DNA of 64,000 nucleotides, from positions 223,064 to 287,063 of the forward strand of contig NZ_KN050804.1 in NCBI RefSeq assembly GCF_000746085.1, given 5' to 3'. Source of the stretch: Methylocapsa aurea. Lineage in GTDB: Bacteria > Pseudomonadota > Alphaproteobacteria > Rhizobiales > Beijerinckiaceae. The position numbers and the translations under genes are program-made. Positions 11,611 to 18,600 of this stretch are shown piece by piece; the first letter of the stretch is position 1, and the number at the start of each line of letters is the position of its first letter. Under the pieces are notes generated by a model, which was given only the letters and a program-made list of their open reading frames with translations, did no database searches and had not been told where the DNA came from.

Positions 11611-12010
11611 GAGGGTTCCCGTCATCATTGCGGACCCAGTCCGCCAATTTGTAAAAGGATTGGAGCAAGTCCGTCCGAAGCTGCGCTTCGGCGACCACTT
11701 CTTCGAGCGCGCGGCTCATGCAGGCCATCCAGGCGTCCCGTTCCGCTTCCCCGATCCGAAATGGCATATGCCGCATGCGCAAGCGCGGATGCCCGCGCTC
11801 TTGCGAATAGAGCTTTGGGCCGCCGAGCCATTCCCCCAGGTAGCGCTTGAGCACCTGACCTACGGACGTCAGATCATCGGCATGCATGGCCCGGATCGTC
11901 TTGGCTTCCGGCAAACGATCCATCTGCCGGTAGAATGCGTCGACGAGTTGGTCGATTGTCGCCTGGCCGCCAATGCGGACGAATGGAGTGGAGTCCTGAG
12001 AGCTAGTCAC
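11594..12010 (-). CDS. group II truncated haemoglobin
   Basis: A protein of 138 residues. TPFVRIGGQATIDQLVDAFY (N-terminus), YLGEWLGGPKLY (the invariant G-helix Trp) and the proximal-His region GHPRLRMRHMPF are diagnostic of group II trHb. A GTG start at 12010 gives the normal family length; the upstream open frame is not globin-like. Group II globins bind O2 or NO. Its place inside a nif operon suggests O2 buffering or NO detoxification for nitrogenase or for a redox partner, but this is inference. Confidence 0.88.
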   Translation of the reverse strand: MTSSQDSTPFVRIGGQATIDQLVDAFYRQMDRLPEAKTIRAMHADDLTSVGQVLKRYLGEWLGGPKLYSQERGHPRLRMRHMPFRIGEAERDAWMACMSRALEEVVAEAQLRTDLLQSFYKLADWVRNDDGNPHDAHN

Positions 12011-12074
12011 TATCTCCGACCATTCTCCAGCGGGTCCGATGCTTTCGCGCCGGAACCGGCAGGATTCGTTCTGC

Positions 12075-12932
12075 TCAAACGAGAGCAGCCACTTTCTCTG
12101 GGGCGAATTTGCCCATGAACTCGGCGAGCGGCATGTCGATCCGTTCGACATTATAACGCTCGAGGAACTTGAGTTCATTTTTTGTCGGCGTTTCGGGCAG
12201 GACCGCCCAATGTTTTTCCGACGAACGCTTCATGATCTGCCAGGCGAAAATCCGCTCGACCTGATTGATGAAGCGGCAGCCAAGAAACAGAAAGTTCCGA
12301 TCGGTGCGGATCTGCTGGACCTTCTCGGGGATCGGCGTCTGGATGTCGATCTCGGTCAAGACCTCCACATAATCGGAATCAGAAACCAGGAAATTGCCTT
12401 CCGGAGCAACCGATCCCAGAGGCTGGTAAAGAACCGTCGACCAAGCCTCGGCGGCCGCAAGCTCCGCGTCTTTTTCGATCCGCGACCCGTCCGGGTTGAA
12501 ATAATGGACCCAGGTCGCAAGATGTTCGGCCTGACTGACGCCTTGCACGTAACCCCAATTTTCGCGGCCCGCGAGGGCCTGCTGCATGAGATCATCGTAC
12601 CAGACATGCACCACCAGCGGCAATTTCGGCCAGGACGCGATCCACGCGTGGAACTCGGTTGGCTCGACATGCGGCTTGAATGCTTCAGTCATGACCGAAC
12701 TAATGGTCTTGCGATGCTTGAAATTCTCAATGAACTGCGCCGCCGCCGAAAGATTCTTGCGGATCTTGTGCGGGACGGTCGCCCTGGCGGTCAGCTTTTC
12801 CACCAACCGGTCCGGGCCCGCGGGAAGCGGACAATCCGGGCCGACAAGCGACAAAGCGCCCGGTCCCACGTAGGGGATAAGGCGGCCAGCATCAAGCGCC
12901 GCATGAATCTCTTCGAGCGTGTGCGTGTTCAT
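12075..12932 (-). CDS. SIR2-like domain protein in nif cluster
   Basis: A protein of 285 residues starting MNTHTLEEIHAALDAG. RLIPYVGPGALSLVGPDCPLP near residues 18-38 is the GAG-like NAD-binding start of the SIR2_2 family; later blocks LPLVVHVWYDDLMQQAL and NFLFLGCRFINQVERIFAW resemble the rest of that fold. No zinc-finger Cys pairs of true sirtuin deacetylases are visible. The start is set by a TGATG overlap with the small upstream gene. NAD binding or hydrolysis is plausible; its nif role is unknown. Confidence 0.78.
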   Translation of the reverse strand: MNTHTLEEIHAALDAGRLIPYVGPGALSLVGPDCPLPAGPDRLVEKLTARATVPHKIRKNLSAAAQFIENFKHRKTISSVMTEAFKPHVEPTEFHAWIASWPKLPLVVHVWYDDLMQQALAGRENWGYVQGVSQAEHLATWVHYFNPDGSRIEKDAELAAAEAWSTVLYQPLGSVAPEGNFLVSDSDYVEVLTEIDIQTPIPEKVQQIRTDRNFLFLGCRFINQVERIFAWQIMKRSSEKHWAVLPETPTKNELKFLERYNVERIDMPLAEFMGKFAPEKVAALV

Positions 12933-13156
12933 CAAAGAGCCTCGAGTTTCGCGCCTTCCATGGTCTTGAACTTGGCGAGGTCCTCGAACGTCGTGTAGAA
13001 CGCCGCGCGGCCGCCAGAAAGAGCATGAATTGGGAGATGGTTGGAAAGATAATTGTGCCAATCCTGCGGCGACACGCCGACGGGCGCTTCTCCACAGAAA
13101 ACGCAATCGCCTCTAGGATTGTAGCGGACCTGGATCACGACTTCAGCTGTAGACAT
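12932..13156 (-). CDS. small CxxC protein of nif cluster
   Basis: A protein of 74 residues (MSTAEVVIQVRYNPRGD...). AAAGGAG lies 9 nt before ATG 13156; the longer open frame upstream is not used. It has a CVFCGEAP knuckle near residue 19 and several His (WHNYLSNHLPIH), which could bind a metal, but no second Cys pair. Its stop overlaps the start of the SIR2-like gene (TGATG). Family not recognised. Confidence 0.75.
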   Translation of the reverse strand: MSTAEVVIQVRYNPRGDCVFCGEAPVGVSPQDWHNYLSNHLPIHALSGGRAAFYTTFEDLAKFKTMEGAKLEAL

Positions 13157-13203
13157 TTTCGGAACTCCTTTTTGAGTTTGCTTCAGGAAACCGTTGGAAT
13201 GGC

Positions 13204-13509
13204 TCAACCGGAAAGTGCGCCGAGCAATTCGATTGTTACATTTTCCGTGCCGTTGACGACGCATTGGCAGGCCAAGCGAGATTTAGATCCGACGCCGACC
13301 ATCGCATCGAGCCGCTCGTTCTCAGGATTCACCATCTTAGCGAGACCTTTTCTGCCCTCGAGAACAAAAATGTGGCAGGGGTCATATTTTTTGGCGGTCT
13401 CACATGTGCATTCGATCGGCACACCAGCCGCCTGAATTGCTTCAAGGAGGGTCGAACCTTCCGCGGCTTCCAGCGTCTTGCCTGAAGGTTTGATAGTGAT
13501 GGTCGGCAT
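13204..13509 (-). CDS. 2Fe-2S ferredoxin of nif cluster
   Basis: A protein of 101 residues, beta-grasp ferredoxin by pattern: TITIKPSGKTLEAAEGSTLLEA at the start, a Cys loop IECTCETAKKYDPCHIF, and the C-terminal SRLACQCVV. The loop is unusual: relative to the usual C-x5-C-x2-C the middle Cys position is Tyr42, while an extra Cys34 precedes Cys36. Cys83 and Cys85 follow. Probably an electron carrier for nitrogenase or its maturation; similar atypical ferredoxins occur in nif clusters, so ligand choice should be checked. Confidence 0.82.
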   Translation of the reverse strand: MPTITIKPSGKTLEAAEGSTLLEAIQAAGVPIECTCETAKKYDPCHIFVLEGRKGLAKMVNPENERLDAMVGVGSKSRLACQCVVNGTENVTIELLGALSG

Positions 13510-13578
13510 TTAAACTCATTCCCTGTTTGCGTGGTTGGATTAACGACATTCGCCGCCCTGTGAGGAGTGGCGTGGACT

Positions 13579-14730
13579 TCAAAGGGTGATTTCGGCGCCC
13601 GCCCCGATATTGATCGAAGCGTCCTTCATCGAGCCGACGATGAAAGCGATTTGATCCTCGGTAAGATGGGCGTGGAACGGCAGCACGACCGCCCGATCAG
13701 CGACCTTTTCCGTTACAAGAAAGTCCTTCTTGCGATAGCCGAGATTGAAATAATGCGGCTGAAGATGCAGCGGCACGGAGTAAGCCGCGGCCTCGATTTC
13801 CTCTTTGGCTAGGTCCTCGATGATGCCGTCGCGGCTGGAGCGTGAAAAACGCGTGCCCAGATGGACGGCATATAAGAACCAATGCACTTCGGTCACGTCG
13901 GGCCCTATGTAGGGATCCTTGATCCCCTCGAAGGATTTGACGTAATCATAGTACCAATATTCAGTCCGCTTCCGCCGTTCAAGGATCAATTCGAGCCGCT
14001 GAAGTTGCACCAAACCGAGCGTCGCCGATAGATTGCTCATGCTCCCATGATAGGAAGGCGCGCCGCCGACAACGACCGAAGGCCGTTCGTCAAGACTGTG
14101 GTTGCGATGGCGGCGGATCGCCATCGCAACATCGATATCGTCGGTGAGCACCATGCCGCCATCGCCGCAAACAAGCGGGCCCGGCTGCGAGAAGTCGAAA
14201 ATCGAACAATCGCCAAAGGTTCCGACCAAGGCTCCCTTGTAGGTCGATCCGATCGCTTCGCTCGAATCCTCGATCAGGATCAACTTATGCCGATCGGCGA
14301 TCGCGCGAAACTCCGTCCAGGGCGCCGGGTGCCCATTGTTGTTGCTGACGACAATCGCCTTGGTCTTCTCGGAAATTTTCCGTTCGGCCTTGTCGGGCGC
14401 CAGCGTGCCGGACCAATAGTCGATGTCGGCAAAAATCGGGAAAGCGCCGCGAATGGTGATCGCATGCGTGATTTCCCGAAACGAATGGGATGACGTGATG
14501 ACTTCATCGCCCGGCCCGATCCCGTAGGCGTCCAGCACCAGCATCAAGCCCATTGCGCCGCTCGACACCGCAACGGCGTATTTGCGACCCGCATATCGCG
14601 CGAAAGCTTCTTCGAAGGCCTCGATCGCTTCTCCCGTCGTGATTTGCGAAGATTGAAGAACCTCGCTGACCGCATCCAATTCGGCCTGCGACATGTCGGG
14701 ATCGGAAAGCGGAATCATGTTCACGGTCAT
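13579..14730 (-). CDS. DegT/DnrJ/EryC1-like protein lacking the PLP lysine
   Basis: A protein of 383 residues with full fold-type I DegT architecture: IPLSDPDMSQAELDAVSEVL at the start, SSGAMGLMLVL near 56-66, the PLP-ring Asp in IEDSSEAIGS (Asp155), and the GDGG of the active-site loop at 189-192. Where family members have SFHxxKxxxxGEGG, this protein reads SQPGPLVCGDGG, placing Gly184 at the lysine position. It therefore should not work as a normal aminotransferase. Start overlaps the upstream stop (ATGA). Function in nitrogen fixation is unknown. Confidence 0.85.
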   Translation of the reverse strand: MTVNMIPLSDPDMSQAELDAVSEVLQSSQITTGEAIEAFEEAFARYAGRKYAVAVSSGAMGLMLVLDAYGIGPGDEVITSSHSFREITHAITIRGAFPIFADIDYWSGTLAPDKAERKISEKTKAIVVSNNNGHPAPWTEFRAIADRHKLILIEDSSEAIGSTYKGALVGTFGDCSIFDFSQPGPLVCGDGGMVLTDDIDVAMAIRRHRNHSLDERPSVVVGGAPSYHGSMSNLSATLGLVQLQRLELILERRKRTEYWYYDYVKSFEGIKDPYIGPDVTEVHWFLYAVHLGTRFSRSSRDGIIEDLAKEEIEAAAYSVPLHLQPHYFNLGYRKKDFLVTEKVADRAVVLPFHAHLTEDQIAFIVGSMKDASINIGAGAEITL

Positions 14731-15014
14731 GGCGCGACCTTATTCTGAACAACGATAATTCCAGTCGCGATAGAGGGATCTCTCGTCATCGTGACGCAGT
14801 GATTCACGGCGCTCACCAAATAGAGGGTGAAGCGCGCAAACTCCTTATACGGGCGCTCTCCATCGACGTCGCTCGGATCGCAACGGGTCAGCGAGACGCC
14901 GGGAAAGCGCTGGCGAAAATCCTGCAGCACCGCCGCGTCAGCGTCGGGCGCCGCAAGGAGCGCTTCGATCTGCGCAAGATTTTCCGTCGAAAGACTGCTC
15001 ATGGCCAGACTCAA
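14727..15014 (-). CDS. DUF6129-like nif accessory protein
   Basis: A protein of 95 residues. The pattern LQDFRQRFPGVSLTRCDPSD ... ARFTLYLVSAVNHCVTMTRD ... ATGIIVV resembles the small DUF6129 proteins that sit in nif clusters. ATG at 15014 overlaps the nifT stop (ATGA), which decides the start over ATG 15002. It is in turn coupled by ATGA to the DegT-like gene. Role unknown; assignment rests on remembered family pattern. Confidence 0.7.
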   Translation of the reverse strand: MSLAMSSLSTENLAQIEALLAAPDADAAVLQDFRQRFPGVSLTRCDPSDVDGERPYKEFARFTLYLVSAVNHCVTMTRDPSIATGIIVVQNKVAP

Positions 15015-15223
15015 TCATCGCTCAATTTGCGCGCTTCCACCGTGCACGGAATATCGACGCCCGGCGTCATCGGCGGCAGCTCGAGCTGCCAGCCATTGGC
15101 CAGCGTAACGATGCCGCCCCACATTTCGGGCTTTTCCATCGACACCACGGGCTCTTCGAGGTCCTTTTTTGGCACGTAGACAGAAAGAACGCCGGCGCCG
15201 TCCTTGCGAAGCATGATCTTCAT
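15011..15223 (-). CDS. nifT: nitrogen fixation protein NifT/FixU
   Basis: A protein of 70 residues starting MKIMLRKDGAGVLSVYVPKK and containing EMWGGIVTLANGWQLELP, the NifT/FixU hallmark. A small protein made with nitrogenase; its biochemical role is still unclear and it is dispensable in some hosts. Lies 40 bp downstream of nifS and overlaps the next gene by 4 bp. Confidence 0.95.
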   Translation of the reverse strand: MKIMLRKDGAGVLSVYVPKKDLEEPVVSMEKPEMWGGIVTLANGWQLELPPMTPGVDIPCTVEARKLSDD

Positions 15224-15263
15224 CTAAGTCCTCACTGATCCCACGGAGTGCGGGAGTGTTTCA

Positions 15264-16400
15264 TCAAGCGGCGATCGCAGCCGCTTCGTTCACGATCCTT
15301 GGCAACACTTCGAGGAGCGCGTCGACTTCGGCCTCGGTATTGTCGCGGCCAAGAGAAAAGCGGACAGACGACAACGCGCCGCGTTCGCCAAGCCCCATCG
15401 CGAGCAGCACATGCGAGGGTTCGGTTCCCGCCGAGGTGCAGGCGGCCCCCGCAGAGGCGCAAATCCCGGCGCGATCGAGACGTTCGAGAAGCAACTCGGC
15501 TTCGAGATCGCCGAAGCGGATATTCGTCGTATTGGCGACGCGCGCCGCGCCGAGGCCATTGATCGAAGCGATCGGCACGCGCGCGAGGATGCCGGCCTCC
15601 AGCCTGTCCCGCAATGACGAGAGATGGGCGTCCTGCTGCGCCAACTCCTTTTGCGCCAGCGCGGCGGCCTTGCCGAGTCCGATAATGCCCGGCACGTTTT
15701 CCGTGCCGCCGCGCCGGGCCCGCTCCTGATGCCCGAATATTTGCGAGGCGAGCTTGACGCCTTTGCGCACGAAAAGCGCGCCGATCCCGGTCGGCCCATG
15801 CAGCTTATGTCCCGACAATGACAACAAATCGACGGGAATCGTCTTGAGATCGACCCGGAGCTTGCCGACGGCCTGCACTGCATCCGTATGGAATAAGACG
15901 CTCCGAGCCTTGGCGAGCGCGGCGATCGCCTCAATCGGGAACACGACGCCGGTTTCATTATTCGCCCACATGATCGAGACGAGGGCGGTATCGGGCGCAA
16001 GACTCGCAGCCACGGTTTCCGGATCTAACTGCCCCCGGGAGTCGACCGGGACATAGGTGACGCGCACGCCCTTCGTTTCGAGATGAGCCAAGAGCTCCAA
16101 ACACGAGGGATGCTCCACGGCGCTCGCAACGATATGCTGCTTTGCCGGATCGAGGGCCAGCGCGCCGAGGATCGCAAGATGATTCGATTCCGTGCCGCAA
16201 CTTGTGAAGACGATTTCGGGCGGCGAACAGCCCAGAAGACGGGCGACCTCGCTGCGCGCGCCCATGACCGCCTCCTTGCTGCACTCACCCGCCTTGTGCT
16301 TGCTGGACGGATTGGTCGGCCCGGTCCGCATGCAGGCGGCCATCGCCTCGATGGCCTCCAGAGCGACCGCAGTCGTCGCGTTATTGTCGAAGTAGATCAT
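15264..16400 (-). CDS. nifS: cysteine desulfurase NifS
   Basis: A protein of 378 residues from MIYFDNNATT, with GGAAGG just upstream; the longer frame to 16451 is not family-like. PLP-lysine motif SLSGHKLHGPTG near 190-205, the substrate His in AVEHPS near 98, and the catalytic Cys loop SAGAACTSAGTEPSHV near 311 are all present; the short loop and AACTSG/A pattern fit NifS. It supplies sulfur for nitrogenase Fe-S clusters. First gene of a nine-gene run; a near-consensus sigma-54 site lies 85 bp upstream. Confidence 0.95.
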   Translation of the reverse strand: MIYFDNNATTAVALEAIEAMAACMRTGPTNPSSKHKAGECSKEAVMGARSEVARLLGCSPPEIVFTSCGTESNHLAILGALALDPAKQHIVASAVEHPSCLELLAHLETKGVRVTYVPVDSRGQLDPETVAASLAPDTALVSIMWANNETGVVFPIEAIAALAKARSVLFHTDAVQAVGKLRVDLKTIPVDLLSLSGHKLHGPTGIGALFVRKGVKLASQIFGHQERARRGGTENVPGIIGLGKAAALAQKELAQQDAHLSSLRDRLEAGILARVPIASINGLGAARVANTTNIRFGDLEAELLLERLDRAGICASAGAACTSAGTEPSHVLLAMGLGERGALSSVRFSLGRDNTEAEVDALLEVLPRIVNEAAAIAA

Positions 16401-16484
16401 CGCCTTCCACTCACAGCAAATAAATTGGCGATCAGGAGGCGCCGCCGCCACCCTGACCTGACCTCAACCGACCACAGCCCCCTA

Positions 16485-16500
16485 AGCAAGTTTCGTGCAA
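16485..16500 (-). promoter_or_regulatory. sigma-54 promoter candidate for nifS operon
   Basis: Minus-strand TTGCACGAAACTTGCT matches the consensus TGGCACG-N4-TTGCT at all fixed positions except the first G of the -24 GG pair. It would start transcription about 70 nt before nifS. An imperfect NifA site TGT-N10-ATA lies at 16634-16649, about 135 bp upstream. Confidence 0.6.
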
Positions 16501-16765
16501 CTGCTCGTAAGCCGACAGGCGCATTGTTGCGCCGCCTGCGGCCGCGCGCCCCGCCGCGAGCAATCACGCTTTTATCTATTTGTTCGGACCAATGATCTTG
16601 TTTCGACGGGCGGCTAATCATCGGCGGCGCCCTTGTCCGATCAGGGATATCCGCCAGCCCGGCGCGATCGACGCCAAAGCCAACTAAGGGCTTTCACGCC
16701 CGTCCGATGGCCAAGGGGTTGGCGACCGGACCGCTTCAGCCTGGAGCGCCTCCCGATCAGATGGA

Positions 16766-16865
16766 ATCATCTGATCGAACAGGAGTCGCTCAGATTTCAA
16801 ATGGTTGGAGCAGCATGTTCTGATCGAAAAAGTCGGTCAAATTTTTCGGAACACGCTTTAGCGGC
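16766..16865 (+). repeat. REP/BIME-like repeat, left arm
   Basis: The stretch starting ATCATCTGATCGAACAGGAG and ending near the TTCGGAACACGCTTTAGCGG block is related, in inverted orientation, to 17047-17098 (about 50 bp with a few mismatches and 1-2 nt indels). The right half has its own inverted pair: GTTCTGATCGAAAAAGTCGG against a TTTTTCGGAACACGC block. This looks like a family of dispersed palindromic elements of Rhizobiales. Confidence 0.65.
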
Positions 16866-16976
16866 AGAGATCCCGCAAGGCGCCTAAAATATAAGCAGAT
16901 TATAGATCTAGATATCGCCGCGGTCGCCGTGACGGTCAACCAAACCGATCCCTGCCTATCCATTTGCGTCGGAGCC

Positions 16977-17042
16977 CTCCCTATTTAGACGTCGGATATA
17001 TCCGATGTCTAAATAGGGAGACATCAGATATATTCGATGTCT
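16977..17042. repeat. paired 24-bp palindromes inside a 44-bp inverted repeat
   Basis: 16977-17020 is a 44-bp inverted repeat whose arms match at 21 of 22 positions (only 16991/17006, G opposite T, is unpaired by Watson-Crick rules). Within it, 16987-17010 is a 24-bp palindrome of form AGACRTC...GATATAT...GTCT; a second, similar 24-mer occupies 17019-17042. Their centres are 32 bp apart, about three helical turns. This arrangement suits cooperative dimer binding on one face of the helix. Confidence 0.75.
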
Positions 17043-17046
17043 CATA

Positions 17047-17124
17047 AGAACATGCTCCAACTCTTTGATCTGAAGCGATTCCTGTTCGGTCAGATGATCT
17101 ATGTGATCGGGAAGCCCTCTAGCG
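17047..17124 (-). repeat. REP/BIME-like repeat, right arm
   Basis: Inverted relative of 16766-16821; begins AGAACATGCTCCAACTC on the plus strand. The pair encloses the double palindrome, giving a 333-bp inverted-repeat-flanked block (16766-17098) that ends directly at the 3' end of nifZ. Confidence 0.65.
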
Positions 17125-17379
17125 GTCGTCTTCGACAGCGAGTTCTTCTTCGAGACAGCCAACCACCAGTCGCGTCCCATCGAATTCGACAAGATAGATT
17201 GGCTTTTTGGTCTCTTCGATCATTCCAATATTGACGATTTCACCGGCGTCGCCCGTCCGCACCAGCAAAACATCGAGCGGTTGATCGGGATAGGACCCAT
17301 CGTTATAGAGATCCTCCACCGCCAACACGCGCTGGCCCCATTGAAACTTTGGCGGATTCGCGCCACCGGGATCCATCAT
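17119..17379 (-). CDS. nifZ: NifZ (second copy)
   Basis: A protein of 86 residues from MMDPGGANPPKF. FQWGQRVLAVEDLYNDGSYP and GDAGEIVNIGMIEETKKPIYLVEF-type blocks (split here) match NifZ, which assists P-cluster formation in the MoFe protein. AAGGAG precedes the start and ATGA couples it to the other nifZ. A longer frame to 17448 is excluded by this coupling. The last gene of the nifB unit. Confidence 0.93.
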   Translation of the reverse strand: MMDPGGANPPKFQWGQRVLAVEDLYNDGSYPDQPLDVLLVRTGDAGEIVNIGMIEETKKPIYLVEFDGTRLVVGCLEEELAVEDDR

Positions 17380-17711
17380 TCTCCGCTCTCCTTCGCCGGT
17401 TTGGCCGGCTTTTTCTTGGCGCTCGCCACATCGTCCTCGTCGTCGCAAGCCTCCAACTCCTTCGATTTCATTCCAACCTTATTTCCGGTCTGAATGAACT
17501 CGACGCCAAAAATGTAGAATTGTTGGAGGAACGTGCCAATGTTGCAGACATAGCCCTCCTCGCCTTTCTTGGCGAGTATGTCGCCGACGTCCTTGCCGCA
17601 ATAGGTCCCATCATTGCGAACGGTGCGTTTGGTCCGCACGCGCTGGCCATAGGTGAACCGCGGCGGTTCATTGAGCTCGACGACGTCGCTATCGCGGCTG
17701 ATGTTGGTCAT
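17376..17711 (-). CDS. nifZ: NifZ (first copy)
   Basis: A protein of 111 residues. FTYGQRVRTKRTVRNDGTY and GEEGYVCNIGTFLQQFYIFG correspond block by block to the second copy, so the two are tandem paralogues; identity is low, indicating an old duplication. This copy has an acidic-then-basic tail (ACDDEDDVASAKKKPAKPAK) not shared by the other. GAGGAG lies 8 nt before ATG 17711. Confidence 0.92.
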   Translation of the reverse strand: MTNISRDSDVVELNEPPRFTYGQRVRTKRTVRNDGTYCGKDVGDILAKKGEEGYVCNIGTFLQQFYIFGVEFIQTGNKVGMKSKELEACDDEDDVASAKKKPAKPAKESGE

Positions 17712-17811
17712 CTAGCATCTCCTCGACAATCTTCCCGATATCAAATAGTTCGCCCGCGCCAAGGTCGCAAGCGCCCTGCGATCGCCCGCCAAGAAACCTA
17801 TCGATCCTTGC

Positions 17812-18600
17812 TCAGCTGATCATCTTCACAATCGGCGCCGAGCCATCGAGCGCCTTCACATTGCCGCCCCGTTGGCGCGCAACGTCCCGCACCAGCGGAT
17901 CGGCGTCGTCCTGCATGTCCGCCAGCCGGGAAACAGCAATCCGGCTCGCCACTTCGTAGCGAACCCGCCAATCCGGATCCTGTTGCAAGCCGCCGAGCTG
18001 TTCGTCCGAGAGCCGACGCGCCACTTCGAGCCTGACGCCGGGATCCTTATCCTGCGCCATCCGCATCAACCAAGCCGCATCGATGCGGCGCACGATGGTG
18101 CGCCTGACTTCCGGCTCGGGATCGTTGATCATCATCGGCAATGTCGAGGGGGACAGGCGACGCGCGATCATGGTGCGGACGTAGTAATCGCGATCGTTCA
18201 TCATCGAGACCAGCCCGGCGTCATCGAGACGCGAGGCGACGCGAATGCGAACCTCGCGATGCGGATCGTCGCGAAGGCGCAGAAGATAGCTGTCCGGGAG
18301 CCGCGCCGCCGCCGCCCAGCGGACCGTCTCATCGGAATCGGCCAGCATGGCGGGCAGTCGAAAAATGTCGGCGTGTTTGGCGGCGACCGCCCGCGCCTCG
18401 AAATAGGGATCCGCCAGATGATCATTCGCCAGACTGGGATTCCAGTCGAAGAACCGGTCGATGCGGCGCGCGTACCGATCCTTCACGCAGGCCTGCTTCA
18501 ACTGGCATTTGCCCTGCTTCTGCAAGTTCTGATATTTGCACGCGGCGCAGTCGATTTCCTTGCCGGCGAAATCGCGGGCTTCGTCGATTTCACTCTTCAT
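17812..18600 (-). CDS. 4Fe-4S leucine-rich-repeat variant (LRV) protein 1
   Basis: A protein of 262 residues. The N-terminal CAACKYQNLQKQGKCQLKQ region continued by AC gives C-x2-C-x10-C-x5-C, the 4Fe-4S site of LRV proteins. It is followed by about eight 24-residue repeats of the form DxxxxVRxxVARRL. LRV proteins occur in nif clusters (first described near Azotobacter nifB) but have no proven role. The start overlaps the TPR gene stop by 11 bp with GGAG upstream. A paralogue lies at 21857-22675. Confidence 0.93.
   Translation of the reverse strand: MKSEIDEARDFAGKEIDCAACKYQNLQKQGKCQLKQACVKDRYARRIDRFFDWNPSLANDHLADPYFEARAVAAKHADIFRLPAMLADSDETVRWAAAARLPDSYLLRLRDDPHREVRIRVASRLDDAGLVSMMNDRDYYVRTMIARRLSPSTLPMMINDPEPEVRRTIVRRIDAAWLMRMAQDKDPGVRLEVARRLSDEQLGGLQQDPDWRVRYEVASRIAVSRLADMQDDADPLVRDVARQRGGNVKALDGSAPIVKMIS

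Larger units (their letters stand above)
16401..17118. other. repeat-rich gap between nifZ and nifS
   Basis: 718 bp without a supported gene. From right to left on the minus strand it holds a REP-like arm (17047-17124), paired palindromes (16977-17042), an AT-rich tract near 16888-16915, a second REP-like arm (16766-16865), and the nifS promoter region. It marks the end of the nifB unit and the start of the nifS unit. Confidence 0.7.
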
